The notes below the pieces were generated by a model. The model searched no databases, had not been told where the DNA came from, and worked only from the letters and a program-made list of their open reading frames with translations. The position numbers were made by a program, and so were the translations under genes. Below, piece after piece: positions 1 through 7,585 of a DNA stretch of 64,000 nucleotides (its first letter is position 1; each line of letters opens with the position of its first letter). Origin of the DNA: an uncultured bacterium. Its GTDB lineage: Bacteria; Elusimicrobiota; Elusimicrobia; Elusimicrobiales; Elusimicrobiaceae. Where the stretch lies: positions 1-64,000 of the forward strand of contig CASEWB010000009.1 of assembly GCA_949291545.1 (NCBI GenBank). The letters are read 5' to 3'.

Positions 1-140
1 ACATGATTATGCCCGGCGACAACGCTGAAATTGAAGTGAAGCTTATTACGCCTGTGGCCATGGAAGAAGGGTTGCGCTTTGCAATCCGCGAAGGCGGCCA
101 TACGGTAGGCGCCGGCGTTGTAACCAAAATTATTGAGTAG
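1..140 (+). CDS. tufA: Elongation factor Tu, C-terminal end (partial)
   Basis: The window opens inside a gene; the reading frame starting at base 3 runs to TAG at 138-140. The visible 45 residues include [20 protein letters not shown] and end in [15 protein letters not shown], the very conserved end of domain 3 of EF-Tu, the GTPase that delivers aminoacyl-tRNA to the ribosome. A strong terminator follows at once. In most bacteria tuf closes the str operon and rpsJ comes next; here about 1.8 kb separate them. The family call is secure; whether a second tuf copy exists cannot be told from this window. Confidence 0.97.
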   Translation, partial: MIMPGDNAEIEVKLITPVAMEEGLRFAIREGGHTVGAGVVTKIIE

Positions 141-158
141 TTTTGTTTGCAAAACCAC

Positions 159-188
159 AAAAGGGACTGGGAAACCAGTCCCTTTTTT
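159..188 (+). terminator. Rho-independent terminator after tufA
   Basis: An 11-bp stem, AAAGGGACTGG pairing with CCAGTCCCTTT around a GAAA tetraloop, runs straight into a T tract. It separates tufA from the lipoprotein genes downstream. Confidence 0.93.
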
Positions 189-277
189 ATTGGGAAATTT
201 TTAAAGCTGGGCAGAAAAGGGATGGAAGCGTTTGTTGAAAAATGGGGGATAGCTCCGCCCCTCGTGAATGTTTTTTG

Positions 278-283
278 TATAAT
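278..283 (+). promoter_or_regulatory. -10 box of the lipoprotein operon, leaderless geometry
   Basis: A perfect TATAAT preceded by TTTTTTG lies exactly six bases before the ATG at 290, so the expected transcription start is on or next to the start codon. There is no -35 match at 17 bp. The same -10-to-ATG spacing is found upstream of two other genes here (ATG at 30044 and 41525, both minus strand). Confidence 0.6.
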
Positions 284-289
284 ATAGAT

Positions 290-634
290 ATGTATAGATG
301 GATAGTTATGTTAAGCCCGCTATTTTTAGCGGCGTGCGCCAGCCATACGCGGCATATGAACGAAGTCTTTGCGCATTATGTAGGCAAAGTGCATGTTGCC
401 TGCAGTGCCGACGAAGATTGCGTGGCCGTTTTGAAATCTTGCCGGTACCCGGAATGGGGGTATGCTGCTATTAACCGCCGGGAACTGGAAGACTTCAACC
501 GCGTTCGGGAAGCCGATTGGTATACACGCTGTAAAGAAAAACCGGATACTTCCAACGTTAAAACCCTTTGCCGCCAAAACCGTTGTGTATTGGCGGACGA
601 AAAGACACAGGAGAAAATATGGAATTCAAATTAG
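290..634 (+). CDS. Small cysteine-rich lipoprotein, first of three paralogues
   Basis: This 114-residue protein begins MYRWIVMLSPLFLAACAS, a short hydrophobic signal ending in a lipobox (LAAC), so the mature protein should be anchored by a lipidated cysteine. After it come a CSADEDC motif and further cysteines (CRYPEW, CKEK, LCRQNRC). The CxxDxDC motif and spacing are shared with the next two genes, making them one family; this copy is the most divergent and lacks the paired CC. The start at 290 fits the -10 box six bases upstream; ATG 308 would still leave a lipobox. Its 3' end overlaps the next gene by 16 bp. The function is unknown; the family may carry disulfides in the periplasm. Confidence 0.75.
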   Translation: MYRWIVMLSPLFLAACASHTRHMNEVFAHYVGKVHVACSADEDCVAVLKSCRYPEWGYAAINRRELEDFNRVREADWYTRCKEKPDTSNVKTLCRQNRCVLADEKTQEKIWNSN

Positions 635-981
635 TAGCCTTGTTAGGGGCGGCGGTATTGTTTGCCGGCTGTGCTGCGGCGGATGTCAAAAACAGCCCGA
701 TTAATCCCAAAGCCAAAAATTATACGGAAGCCCTCCAGTCTGCGGCGACTTCCTGCAAAGTAGATGAGGATTGCACCTCGGTTAAAAAAGGTTGCTGTCT
801 GTGCAACGGGTATGCCCCGGTGAATAAAGAAGCCGCGGCCGCCCTGCAGACGTTATGGGAAAAAGAATGCTCTATGGCGGCTTGTACCTTGCAAATGTGC
901 TATGTGGAAATTAACACTTCCTGCCAAAATGGCGTTTGCGTAGGCACCCCGAAACCGATGGAAGATTATATTGCTTACTAA
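619..981 (+). CDS. Small cysteine-rich lipoprotein, second of three paralogues
   Basis: The 120-residue product starts MEFKLVALLGAAVLFAGCAA with a clear lipobox (FAGC). The mature part holds CKVDEDC, KKGCCLCNGY, a helical stretch ending in WEKEC, then CTLQMCYVEI and CQNGVC: about a dozen cysteines in 100 residues. The start is set by CAGGAGA at 608-614, well spaced from ATG 619, although longer upstream readings are open. It overlaps the preceding gene and is followed after 10 bp by the third paralogue, so the three are surely co-transcribed. Known lipoprotein families do not come to mind; the fold is probably a small disulfide-rich domain. Confidence 0.82.
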   Translation: MEFKLVALLGAAVLFAGCAAADVKNSPINPKAKNYTEALQSAATSCKVDEDCTSVKKGCCLCNGYAPVNKEAAAALQTLWEKECSMAACTLQMCYVEINTSCQNGVCVGTPKPMEDYIAY

Positions 982-991
982 GGAGAGAGCT

Positions 992-1342
992 ATGAAAAAA
1001 ACCTATTTATTGATGGCCTGTGCCGTGCTGTTGGCGGCGTGTTCTTCCTCCCCCAAAAGCGTGGGGATTAATGCCATGCCGGTCAAATTAAACAAAGCTA
1101 TTTCGGCGGCGGATAAAGCTTGCACCGTTGATGCCGATTGCGTGGCTGTTAAAAAAGGTTGCTGCGAATGCGCCGGCTATGAAGCGGTAAACGCCAAAGC
1201 GGCCGAAAAAGTGCAAAAAGTGTGGGAAAAACAATGCGCCAACGCTCCCTGCACCCGCGAAATGTGCTATGTGCAGATTGACCCCGTGTGCGAAAACAAT
1301 GTTTGCACGGGCAAGCTCAAATCGCTGGACAGCTATAAATAA
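992..1342 (+). CDS. Small cysteine-rich lipoprotein, third of three paralogues
   Basis: The 116-residue product starts MKKTYLLMACAVLLAACSSS, a textbook lipoprotein signal (LAAC). The mature part repeats the family layout: CTVDADC, KKGCCECAGY, a helix ending WEKQC, CTREMCYVQI and CENNVC. It is nearly collinear with the second copy, which points to recent tandem duplication followed by divergence. AAGGAGAG at 980-987 selects ATG 992. A terminator follows 17 bp after the stop codon. No enzymatic motif is visible; the role is unknown. Confidence 0.83.
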   Translation: MKKTYLLMACAVLLAACSSSPKSVGINAMPVKLNKAISAADKACTVDADCVAVKKGCCECAGYEAVNAKAAEKVQKVWEKQCANAPCTREMCYVQIDPVCENNVCTGKLKSLDSYK

Positions 1343-1358
1343 GTATTTTGGAAACAAC

Positions 1359-1394
1359 CCAAAACCCGGCTCCTTGTGTGGGCCGGGTTTTTAT
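1359..1394 (+). terminator. Terminator after the lipoprotein genes, probably bidirectional
   Basis: AAAACCCGGC pairs with GCCGGGTTTT, followed by T-rich sequence on the plus strand and TTTTGGGTT on the minus strand. It can stop both the lipoprotein mRNA and the small minus-strand unit that converges on it. Confidence 0.8.
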
Positions 1395-1515
1395 TTGGTT
1401 GGCTGAAAAGCTGTTTTTCGGGTTGTTTTGCTTGCAACAGGGAACAATCTTCCCGCACCAGTAACGGAGGGGCCCATAAGCCGCCCCTGCCAGCCACAAG
1501 GACCCATTTCCCTCT

Positions 1516-1659
1516 TCATGCGAATTGGAGCCAAAGTATCCCTCGCTCCCAGGTCTTGTAGAGGATGGGCACAGGCAGCGGGATAATGCCCGCATAGGTC
1601 CCATATCCCTGTTGGCGGGCGCGTGCGGCCTTGCGTATTAAAATTTTTTCCCAATCCAT
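1516..1659 (-). CDS. Possible 47-residue small protein
   Basis: A short open frame starts MDWEKILIRKAARARQQGYG and has a proline/leucine-rich middle (GIIPLPVPILYKTW). Its support is contextual: AAAGGAC sits five to six bases before the ATG, a perfect TATAAT (with a TTG before it) lies about 28 bases upstream on the same strand, and a bidirectional terminator lies about 125 bases downstream. The peptide has a basic amphipathic start and a hydrophobic second half, as in some small membrane proteins. It may equally be a small RNA with a chance frame. No homologue is recognised. Confidence 0.35.
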   Translation of the reverse strand: MDWEKILIRKAARARQQGYGTYAGIIPLPVPILYKTWERGILWLQFA

Positions 1660-1686
1660 ACAAGTCCTTTACAATACAATACGGAT

Positions 1687-1692
1687 ATTATA
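1687..1692 (-). promoter_or_regulatory. -10 box of a small minus-strand unit
   Basis: On the minus strand the sequence reads TTGTATAATATCC, a perfect -10 with the same TTG preface seen at other promoters in this window. No good -35 lies 17 bp upstream. It points towards the 47-codon frame and the terminator at 1359-1394. Confidence 0.5.
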
Positions 1693-1786
1693 CAATATAA
1701 CTAAGCGAATTTTAGGCGGCTGTGCAGCGAACGCGGTAAGGTGAAACCCGCTAGTAAATGTATAGCGCAAAAGCCCGCTAATTTGG

Positions 1787-1792
1787 TATAAT
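1787..1792 (+). promoter_or_regulatory. -10 box of the S10 operon
   Basis: TTTGGTATAATAAAC contains a perfect TATAAT 122 bases before rpsJ. No convincing -35 hexamer is present at 17 bp. The 5' leader from about 1799 to 1914 is long and structured. It faces away from the minus-strand promoter about 95 bp upstream. Confidence 0.6.
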
Positions 1793-1815
1793 AAACTGTA
1801 CTGAATTAGACTTAA

Positions 1816-1887
1816 GGCAGCAAAATTCCACACCGGCTCGTCGGAGAGGGCGACCCGGAGGTGGAGTTTCTGCCGAATAATTTTTTT
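1816..1887 (+). promoter_or_regulatory. Structured S10-operon leader, attenuator-like
   Basis: The leader folds into one long hairpin. GGCAG (1816-1820) pairs with CTGCC (1870-1874), ATTCCAC pairs imperfectly with the facing GGTGGAGTTT segment, CCGG pairs with CCGG, and GTCG pairs with CGAC at the tip. Seven Ts follow from 1881. In E. coli the S10 leader is the target of L4, which terminates transcription there and blocks translation. The layout suggests a similar feedback site, but the sequence is not obviously homologous. Confidence 0.5.
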
Positions 1888-1914
1888 GTACAAAACATTT
1901 AAGGAAACTACAAA

Positions 1915-2259
1915 ATGGCAGAAAAAACAGAAAAAAAGGCGAAAGTATTGAGCCAAGAAAGAATCCGCATTAAATTGCGTTCTTATGACCATCGCATGTT
2001 GGACGCCTCGGTTTCCCGCATCGTGGAAACCGCGCAGAAAACCGGCGCCATCGTGGCGGGTCCTGTTCTTCTCCCGGTTCGGATTAAGAAGTACACCGTG
2101 CTTCGCTCTCCCCATACCGATAAAAAGAGCAGAGAACAGTTTGAAATGCGCATTCACAAAAGACTCATTGATCTGAAAAGTCCCACCTCTAAGACCGTTG
2201 ACGAATTGATGAAACTCGATTTGCCGGCCGGTGTAGATGTGGCAATCAAAAGCAACTAA
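1915..2259 (+). CDS. rpsJ: 30S ribosomal protein S10
   Basis: The 114-residue product contains [20 protein letters not shown] and the HKRLIDL segment typical of S10 (NusE), which sits in the small-subunit head and also works in transcription antitermination with NusB. It is about 12 residues longer than usual because of a lysine-rich start ([11 protein letters not shown]). AAGGAAAC precedes the ATG. It is the first gene of the S10-spc-alpha superoperon, behind a structured leader. Confidence 0.98.
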   Translation: MAEKTEKKAKVLSQERIRIKLRSYDHRMLDASVSRIVETAQKTGAIVAGPVLLPVRIKKYTVLRSPHTDKKSREQFEMRIHKRLIDLKSPTSKTVDELMKLDLPAGVDVAIKSN

Positions 2260-2277
2260 TAGGAAACCTGACAGAAT

Positions 2278-3069
2278 ATGACTGAAGAAATCAAAAACGC
2301 TGCTGGTGCCCAAGAGGCAACCCCCGTTGCTGAAGCGGCCAAAGCAGAAACTGTCAAAGAAGCTCCGGCTACGTTTCGTTTCGTAATCGGCGAAAAAGTG
2401 GGCATGACCCAGCTCTTTGATGAAAAAGGCAACCTGCACGGTGTATCCGTTGTAAAAGCGGCTCCCTGCAAAGTTGTGCGTGTCAGAACCCAGGAAAAAG
2501 ACGGCTACAACGCCGTATGCGTGGGTTTTGGCGAAGTGAAAGAAAGCAAACTCAACAAGCCCGAACTCGGGTATTTCAAAAAAGCCAATGTGGCGCCGGT
2601 AAAACACATGAAAGAATGCCGTGTTGCCGACGTGAACGGCTTTGAAATTGGTCAAGTCATTTCACTTGAAAAGATTTTTAAACCCGGCGACTATGTGGAC
2701 GTCCAGGGCAAAATTAAAGGCCACGGCTTTGCCGGCGCTATGAAACGCCACGGCTTTGCCGGCCAGCCCGACTCTCACGGCGCTTCCGACAGAACCCGCG
2801 CTCCGGGCTCTTTGGGTTCCCGCCGCTCTTTGGGTAAAGTGCTTTCCGGCCAGCGCATGGCGGGCCACTACGGCACGACCACCCACACCGTAGCCAAGAT
2901 TGAAGTCGTAAAAGTGGACAACGAAAACGGCCTTTTGTTCCTGAAGGGATCCGTCCCGGGGGCGAGAGGTTCCATCGTTTCCGTCTTGGAAACTTCCAAA
3001 TACAAAAAACACTATGTGGCGCCGCAGCAGCATAAAGTGTCTGCTTCCAAAGCCGCCAACAAGAAGTAA
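2278..3069 (+). CDS. rplC: 50S ribosomal protein L3, with N-terminal extension
   Basis: The core of L3 begins about residue 32 (RFVIGEKVGMTQLFDEKG) and includes the GQRMAGHYG region whose glutamine is methylated by PrmB in other bacteria. At 263 residues it is about 50 longer than usual, because of an alanine/glutamate-rich N-terminal tail (GAQEATPVAEAAKAE) and a short basic C-terminal tail. L3 is an early assembly protein near the peptidyl transferase centre. It lies 18 bp after rpsJ and 12 bp before rplD. Confidence 0.98.
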   Translation: MTEEIKNAAGAQEATPVAEAAKAETVKEAPATFRFVIGEKVGMTQLFDEKGNLHGVSVVKAAPCKVVRVRTQEKDGYNAVCVGFGEVKESKLNKPELGYFKKANVAPVKHMKECRVADVNGFEIGQVISLEKIFKPGDYVDVQGKIKGHGFAGAMKRHGFAGQPDSHGASDRTRAPGSLGSRRSLGKVLSGQRMAGHYGTTTHTVAKIEVVKVDNENGLLFLKGSVPGARGSIVSVLETSKYKKHYVAPQQHKVSASKAANKK

Positions 3070-3081
3070 GGACTTTGACCC

Positions 3082-3714
3082 ATGGAAACTAAAGTTTTAG
3101 ATATCAAAGGAAAAGAAATTGGGACCTGCGCTCTGCCGGACAGCTTGTTTGCCGTCAAAGCCAACCCGACCTTCCTGCACGAAGTCATCACCGCCTTTTT
3201 GGCCAACCAAAGAAGCGGCACCGCTGACACGAAAACCCGCAGCGAAGTTTCCGGTACCGGTAAAAAACCGTGGAAACAGAAAGGCACCGGCCGCGCCCGC
3301 CAGGGCAGCTTGCGCGCCGTTCAGTTCCGCCACGGCGGTATCGCTTTTGGTCCGACCCCGCACTCCTATCGTCAGGATTTGCCGGCCGCCAAAAGAAGAA
3401 CCGCGCTTGCGATGGCTCTTTCCACCAAACTCGCCGAAGGTAACCTGGTGGTGTTGGACTCTTTGACCTTCAAAGAACCCAAAACCAAAGCCTTTGCGGA
3501 CGTGTTGGAAACCTTAGCCGCCGGCCGCAAACCGCTCGTGCTCGACAACTTTGCCGACGCGAACGCCGCTTTGGCCTGCCGCAACGTGGAAGGGCTCACG
3601 CACATTCAAACGCAGGACATCAACGCCTACGTCGTGCTCAACAGCTCCAAAGTCATTTTGACTAAAGACGCCGTTGAAAAACTGAGCGAAACTTTCGCCA
3701 AGGAGGGCAAATAA
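3082..3714 (+). CDS. rplD: 50S ribosomal protein L4
   Basis: The 210-residue protein has the L4 hallmark loop GKKPWKQKGTGRARQGSLRA followed by HGGIAFGPTP, which lines the exit tunnel. In E. coli L4 also represses its own operon by binding the S10 leader; the structured leader upstream of rpsJ makes that possible here. The last base of its stop codon is the first base of the rplW ATG, so translation of the two is coupled. Confidence 0.98.
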   Translation: METKVLDIKGKEIGTCALPDSLFAVKANPTFLHEVITAFLANQRSGTADTKTRSEVSGTGKKPWKQKGTGRARQGSLRAVQFRHGGIAFGPTPHSYRQDLPAAKRRTALAMALSTKLAEGNLVVLDSLTFKEPKTKAFADVLETLAAGRKPLVLDNFADANAALACRNVEGLTHIQTQDINAYVVLNSSKVILTKDAVEKLSETFAKEGK

Positions 3715-4010
3715 TGTCCCGCACTTACGAAATTTTAAAGAAGCCCCTGTTGACTGAAAAAAGCTTGATTGAAAGAGACAATCACAATCGCTATGGCTTT
3801 GTCGTGGCGAAAGACGCTTCCAAGGGCGAAATCAAAACCGCGGTGGAAAAAATCTTTAACGTAACCGTTACCAAGATTAACACTATTTCCGTCACGGGCA
3901 AGACCCATCGCATGGGTCGCTTCGAGGGCAAAAGACCCGACTATAAAAAGGCTTTTGTAACCTTGAAAGAAGGCGATAAAATTGAAGTGGTGGAAGCCGC
4001 TTCAAAGTAG
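3714..4010 (+). CDS. rplW: 50S ribosomal protein L23
   Basis: The 98-residue protein starts MSRTYEILKKPLLTEKSLI and has the VEKIFNVTVTKINT strand and a GRFEGKRPDYKKAFVTL end, as in L23, the tunnel-exit protein that docks trigger factor and SRP. Length is normal. It overlaps rplD by one base and AAGGAGGGC just upstream provides its ribosome binding site. Confidence 0.98.
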   Translation: MSRTYEILKKPLLTEKSLIERDNHNRYGFVVAKDASKGEIKTAVEKIFNVTVTKINTISVTGKTHRMGRFEGKRPDYKKAFVTLKEGDKIEVVEAASK

Positions 4011-4032
4011 CTGAAAGGAGAAACTACTAACT

Positions 4033-4872
4033 ATGCCTATCAAGTCATTTAGACCTTACACCCCTTCCCGCAGAACGATCACGGTATCGGATTATTCCGA
4101 CATCACCAAGACCACTCCGGAGAAGAGCTTAACCAAAGGTCTGCGCAAAACCGGCGGCAGAAACAACACCGGTATGATTATGGTTCGCCACATTGGCGGC
4201 GGCCACAGACGTGCTTACAGACAGATCGATTTTAAAAGAGAAAAATACGGCATTCCGGCCAAGGTTGTTTCTATTGAATACGACCCGAACAGAAGCGCCC
4301 GCATTTGTCTTTTAAATTACGCTGACGGTGAAAAGAGATACATTCTCCATCCGCTCGGCGTGAAGGTGGGCGATGTATTGATGTCCGGCCCGGCCGCAGA
4401 TATTAAAGTGGGTAACTGCCTTGCTTTAAAATATATCCCTGAAGGTACTTTTATCCACGCGATTGAGCTGAAAGTCGGCAAAGGTGCGCAGTTAGCGCGC
4501 AGCGCCGGCAGCCAAGCTCAGCTTATGGCCAAAGAAGCGGACTACGCCCATATCAAAATGCCGTCCGGCGAAATCCGCCTGGTACCCAGCGCTTGCTGCG
4601 CGACGATCGGCCAGGTGGGCAATATCGATCACGGCAACATTGTAATCGGTAACGCCGGCAGAAACAGACACCGCGGTGAAAGACCTACCGTCCGCGGTAG
4701 CGCCATGAACGCGGTAGACCACCCGATGGGCGGCGGCCGCGGTCACGGTAAAGGCGGCAACATTCCGCGCTCTCCCTGGAACCAGCAGACCCGCGGTTTG
4801 AAGACGCGCTCCACCAAGAAAGCGTTTGGCTGGATGATTGTCAGCGACAGAAGAAAAAATAAGGTTAAGTAA
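4033..4872 (+). CDS. rplB: 50S ribosomal protein L2
   Basis: The 279-residue protein begins [20 protein letters not shown] and carries the [20 protein letters not shown] segment and the C-terminal [18 protein letters not shown] loop with the conserved histidine close to the peptidyl transferase centre. L2 is needed for subunit joining. Length is typical (about 275). It lies 22 bp after rplW behind AAAGGAG and two bases before rpsS. Confidence 0.98.
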   Translation: MPIKSFRPYTPSRRTITVSDYSDITKTTPEKSLTKGLRKTGGRNNTGMIMVRHIGGGHRRAYRQIDFKREKYGIPAKVVSIEYDPNRSARICLLNYADGEKRYILHPLGVKVGDVLMSGPAADIKVGNCLALKYIPEGTFIHAIELKVGKGAQLARSAGSQAQLMAKEADYAHIKMPSGEIRLVPSACCATIGQVGNIDHGNIVIGNAGRNRHRGERPTVRGSAMNAVDHPMGGGRGHGKGGNIPRSPWNQQTRGLKTRSTKKAFGWMIVSDRRKNKVK

Positions 4873-4874
4873 TT

Positions 4875-5159
4875 ATGGGAAGATCAACTAAAAAAGGTCC
4901 GTTTGTGGATTTAAACCTGTTGGAAAAAGTTCAAGCGATGAATGCTTCCAACGAAAAGAAACCTATCAAGACGTGGGCAAGAGCCTGCACCATCGTGCCT
5001 GAATTTGTGGGACACACGTTTTTAGTGCACAATGGCAGAAAATTTCTTCCCATTTACGTTTCCGAAAGAATGGTAGGATACAAGCTCGGTGAATTTTCTT
5101 TCACCCGTTTGTTCAAAGGTCACGGTGGTATGACGAAAGATTCCACCGCCCTGAAATAA
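4875..5159 (+). CDS. rpsS: 30S ribosomal protein S19
   Basis: At 94 residues this matches S19: [57 protein letters not shown] and a [16 protein letters not shown] end. The protein binds the 16S rRNA in the head with S13. It follows rplB with a two-base gap, so the two are probably translationally coupled. Confidence 0.98.
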   Translation: MGRSTKKGPFVDLNLLEKVQAMNASNEKKPIKTWARACTIVPEFVGHTFLVHNGRKFLPIYVSERMVGYKLGEFSFTRLFKGHGGMTKDSTALK

Positions 5160-5175
5160 GAGTTGAGGATTTGAT

Positions 5176-5535
5176 ATGGAAGCTTGTGCAAAAGCTAAAT
5201 TTCAACGGTTCGGCAGCCGCAAGGTGAACTTAGTGCTGGATCAAATCCGCGGTAAAAACGTCAAGGCGGCGGAGGAAGTACTTCCTTTCGTAGCTAAACG
5301 CACGGCGGGTTTGGTGGCCAAAACGTTACACAGCGCCGCCGCCAACTTGGAAGTCAAAGCTGGTAAAAAGCTGGACTTCAGCAAAGTCTTCATTAAAGAA
5401 GCGTTTGCGAATCTCGGCCCCAGCGGCCACTTGAAAAGAGTGCAGCCCGGTCCGCAAGGCCGTGCGATGCCTTACAAAAAAAGTATGTGTCATTTGACTG
5501 TTATCGTCACCGACGAAAAAAAGGGAGGTCGCTAA
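5176..5535 (+). CDS. rplV: 50S ribosomal protein L22
   Basis: The 119-residue protein starts [20 protein letters not shown]; the canonical L22 core ([42 protein letters not shown] and [17 protein letters not shown]) is intact. The beta-hairpin loop of L22 lines the exit tunnel and is where macrolide resistance mutations fall in other bacteria. It lies 16 bp after rpsS behind TTGAGGA. Confidence 0.98.
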   Translation: MEACAKAKFQRFGSRKVNLVLDQIRGKNVKAAEEVLPFVAKRTAGLVAKTLHSAAANLEVKAGKKLDFSKVFIKEAFANLGPSGHLKRVQPGPQGRAMPYKKSMCHLTVIVTDEKKGGR

Positions 5536-5538
5536 TTT

Positions 5539-6273
5539 ATGGGACACAAGATTCATCCCCGGTCAATCAGATTGGGTTATATTCAGGATTGGCGTTCCAA
5601 ATGGTTCGCGCCTAAGAATATGCCCGCGCTGATCATGGAAGATTTCCAGATCCGCAAACTTATTGACGAAAAATTCAAAATGGCGGCCGTCAGCTACGTC
5701 GGCATTGAAAGAGCCGGTGCGTTCCTGCGAGTGAACATTCACACGGCCCGCCCGGGTGTGGTAATCGGCAAAAAAGGTGCCGATATTGAAGCCCTGCGCA
5801 AAGAATTGGAAGCAATGACCGGCAGCAAAACGTTCGTAAACGTGATGGAAATCAAAAATCCGGAAACGGACGCGCAGCTGGTTGCCCAGAACATTGCTAT
5901 GCAGCTTGAAAAACGTGCCCACTATGGCGCCGCTATTAAGAAAGCGATTGAAAAAGCAATGTCCGGCAAAGCGCTCGGTATTAAAATCATGGTATCCGGC
6001 AGACTCGGCGGGGCGGAAATTGCCCGCACCGAATGGAAACGCGAAGGCCGCGTTCCGCTGCATACCTTGTGCGCCGATATTGACTATGGCTTTACCGAAG
6101 CCAATACCATCAGCGGTAAAATCGGCATTAAAGTCTGGATTTTCAAGAGAACCCATTTCGCCAAATCTCCGAAAGAGATTATGAATGAACTCAAGAAACA
6201 TCGCGACATGGAAAGCTCTTCCGCCGAAGGCGTAACGGAAACCGTTGCGGCCGCGGCCGAAGGAACCAAATAG
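5539..6273 (+). CDS. rpsC: 30S ribosomal protein S3
   Basis: S3 is recognised by MGHKIHPRSIRLGYIQDWRS, the KH domain with RPGVVIGKKGADIEALR, and GRLGGAEIARTEWKREGRVP with its conserved basic patch at the mRNA entry channel. The 244 residues exceed the usual 210-230 because of an alanine/glutamate-rich C-terminal tail (SSAEGVTETVAAAAEGTK). It is three bases after rplV and 13 before rplP. Confidence 0.98.
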   Translation: MGHKIHPRSIRLGYIQDWRSKWFAPKNMPALIMEDFQIRKLIDEKFKMAAVSYVGIERAGAFLRVNIHTARPGVVIGKKGADIEALRKELEAMTGSKTFVNVMEIKNPETDAQLVAQNIAMQLEKRAHYGAAIKKAIEKAMSGKALGIKIMVSGRLGGAEIARTEWKREGRVPLHTLCADIDYGFTEANTISGKIGIKVWIFKRTHFAKSPKEIMNELKKHRDMESSSAEGVTETVAAAAEGTK

Positions 6274-6286
6274 AGGACTTTGACAT

Positions 6287-6697
6287 ATGTTGATGCCTAA
6301 AAGAGTTAAATATCGCAAACCCTTCAGCGCGCCCCGCATTAAAGGCAATGCCAAGCGCGGCACGGAAGTGGTATTCGGCGAATTTGGGTTGAAAGCGTTG
6401 GAACCCAAATGGATTACCGCCCGGCAGATTGAAGCTGCCCGTATTACCTTGTCTCGCTTCATTAAGAAGAAAGGTAAACTTTGGATCCGCATTTTCCCGG
6501 ATAAAGCGATCACGAAACACCCCGCCGAAACCCGTATGGGTAAAGGTAAAGGCGCGCCCGAATACTGGGCCGCGGTCGTGAAGCCCGGCAGAATTTTGTT
6601 TGAACTGGAAGGCGCTTCTGTGGAAGACACCAAGAAAGCTATGCGTTTGGCTTCCGACAAACTGCCGATTAAGACGAAACTGGTAACCAGAAGGTAG
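6287..6697 (+). CDS. rplP: 50S ribosomal protein L16
   Basis: The 136-residue product starts [14 protein letters not shown], the usual L16 beginning, so the first of two close ATGs (6287, 6293) is preferred; GAGGA lies about 10 bases before it. The segments [20 protein letters not shown] and [19 protein letters not shown] contact 23S rRNA and the A-site tRNA elbow. Length is normal. Confidence 0.97.
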   Translation: MLMPKRVKYRKPFSAPRIKGNAKRGTEVVFGEFGLKALEPKWITARQIEAARITLSRFIKKKGKLWIRIFPDKAITKHPAETRMGKGKGAPEYWAAVVKPGRILFELEGASVEDTKKAMRLASDKLPIKTKLVTRR

Positions 6698-6700
6698 TTT

Positions 6701-6904
6701 ATGAAAACGAACGAAAAAGAAGCTTTGAAAAACAAAACGTTGGCCGAACTGAACGAAGCGCTCGGCAAAGCCCAGGAAAAGAAGTTCAATCTTCTTTTCA
6801 AACACAGCACCACTCCCATCGCCAACCCGATGGAAATCAGAGCTGTAAGACGCGAGATTGCTCTTTTGCAAACGCTGATCAATCAGAAGAAAGAGCAGAA
6901 ATAG
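6701..6904 (+). CDS. rpmC: 50S ribosomal protein L29
   Basis: This 67-residue, highly helical protein has the L29 pattern: a first helix with LKNKTLAELNEALGKAQEKK, then NLLFKHSTTPIANPMEIRAV and a final helix RREIALLQTLINQKKEQK. L29 sits beside L23 at the tunnel exit. Only three bases separate it from rplP, and the ribosome binding site lies in the rplP tail. Confidence 0.96.
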   Translation: MKTNEKEALKNKTLAELNEALGKAQEKKFNLLFKHSTTPIANPMEIRAVRREIALLQTLINQKKEQK

Positions 6905-6915
6905 AGGTTTGAACC

Positions 6916-7185
6916 ATGGAAAATCAAGAATCCCGTGCTAAAAGAAAGGTCCTCACCGGTGTGGTAGTGTCCGACAAGATGGACAAAACCCGCACGGTAA
7001 CGGTGGAACGCCTGGTGCATGATGCCCGCTACGGCAAAACGCTCAAGAGAGCGGCCAAATTCCACGCGCACGACGAGGCCAACGAAAGCAAAATCGGCGA
7101 TAAAGTGGAAATTATGAGCACCCGCCCGGTTTCCAAAACGACGAAATGGCGAATTTCCAAAATTGTGGAAAAAGCCAGAGCTTAG
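6916..7185 (+). CDS. rpsQ: 30S ribosomal protein S17
   Basis: The 89-residue protein shows the S17 OB-fold signature: RKVLTGVVVSDKMDKTRTVT, HDARYGKTLKRAAKFHAHDE and IGDKVEIMSTRPVSKTTKWR. It binds 16S rRNA early in assembly. Length is normal, and it follows rpmC by 11 bp behind AGAGG. Confidence 0.97.
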   Translation: MENQESRAKRKVLTGVVVSDKMDKTRTVTVERLVHDARYGKTLKRAAKFHAHDEANESKIGDKVEIMSTRPVSKTTKWRISKIVEKARA

Positions 7186-7213
7186 TTTTTAAAAACTACG
7201 GAGTTATTAAAGT

Positions 7214-7582
7214 ATGATTCAATTAAGAAGCATAGTCAATGTGGCCGACAATTCCGGCGCCCGCAAAGTGCAGTGCTTTAAGGTGCGCGGCGGCCACCAC
7301 CGGGATATCGCAACTTTGGGAGATGTCGTGATGTGCTCCGTCAGAGATGCGATCCCTACCTCCGCCATTAAGAAAGGCGACGTAGTCCGCGCGGTAGTTG
7401 TCCGCGTGGCCCGCGAAAAGAGAAGAAAAGACGGTTCCTACATTCGCTTTGATGACAACGCCGTGTGCATCATCAACGATAACGGGGAACCCAAAGGCAC
7501 CCGCGTGTTCGGGCCGATTGCCAGAGAACTCAGAGAAAAGAACTTTTTGAAAATCATTTCCCTGGCTCCTGAGGTGGTATAG
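7214..7582 (+). CDS. rplN: 50S ribosomal protein L14
   Basis: The 122-residue protein begins [20 protein letters not shown] and has the [20 protein letters not shown] and [20 protein letters not shown] segments of L14, which bridges the subunits and is the docking site of the silencing factor RsfS. In E. coli L14 starts the spc operon; here the gap to rpsQ is 28 bp and no promoter is evident. Confidence 0.98.
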   Translation: MIQLRSIVNVADNSGARKVQCFKVRGGHHRDIATLGDVVMCSVRDAIPTSAIKKGDVVRAVVVRVAREKRRKDGSYIRFDDNAVCIINDNGEPKGTRVFGPIARELREKNFLKIISLAPEVV

Positions 7583-7585
7583 AGT

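Noticed and set aside
1317-1604. A 95-codon minus-strand frame overlapping the lipoprotein terminator.
   Set aside because: It reads through a strong terminator into the opposite gene, has no ribosome binding site and no similarity; the 47-codon frame has better signals.
5563-6882. A 439-codon open frame on the minus strand, antisense to rpsC, rplP and rpmC; similar ones lie opposite rplC and rpsE.
   Set aside because: The sense genes are certain ribosomal proteins; the antisense frames have no family similarity and arise from the codon use of the sense strand.
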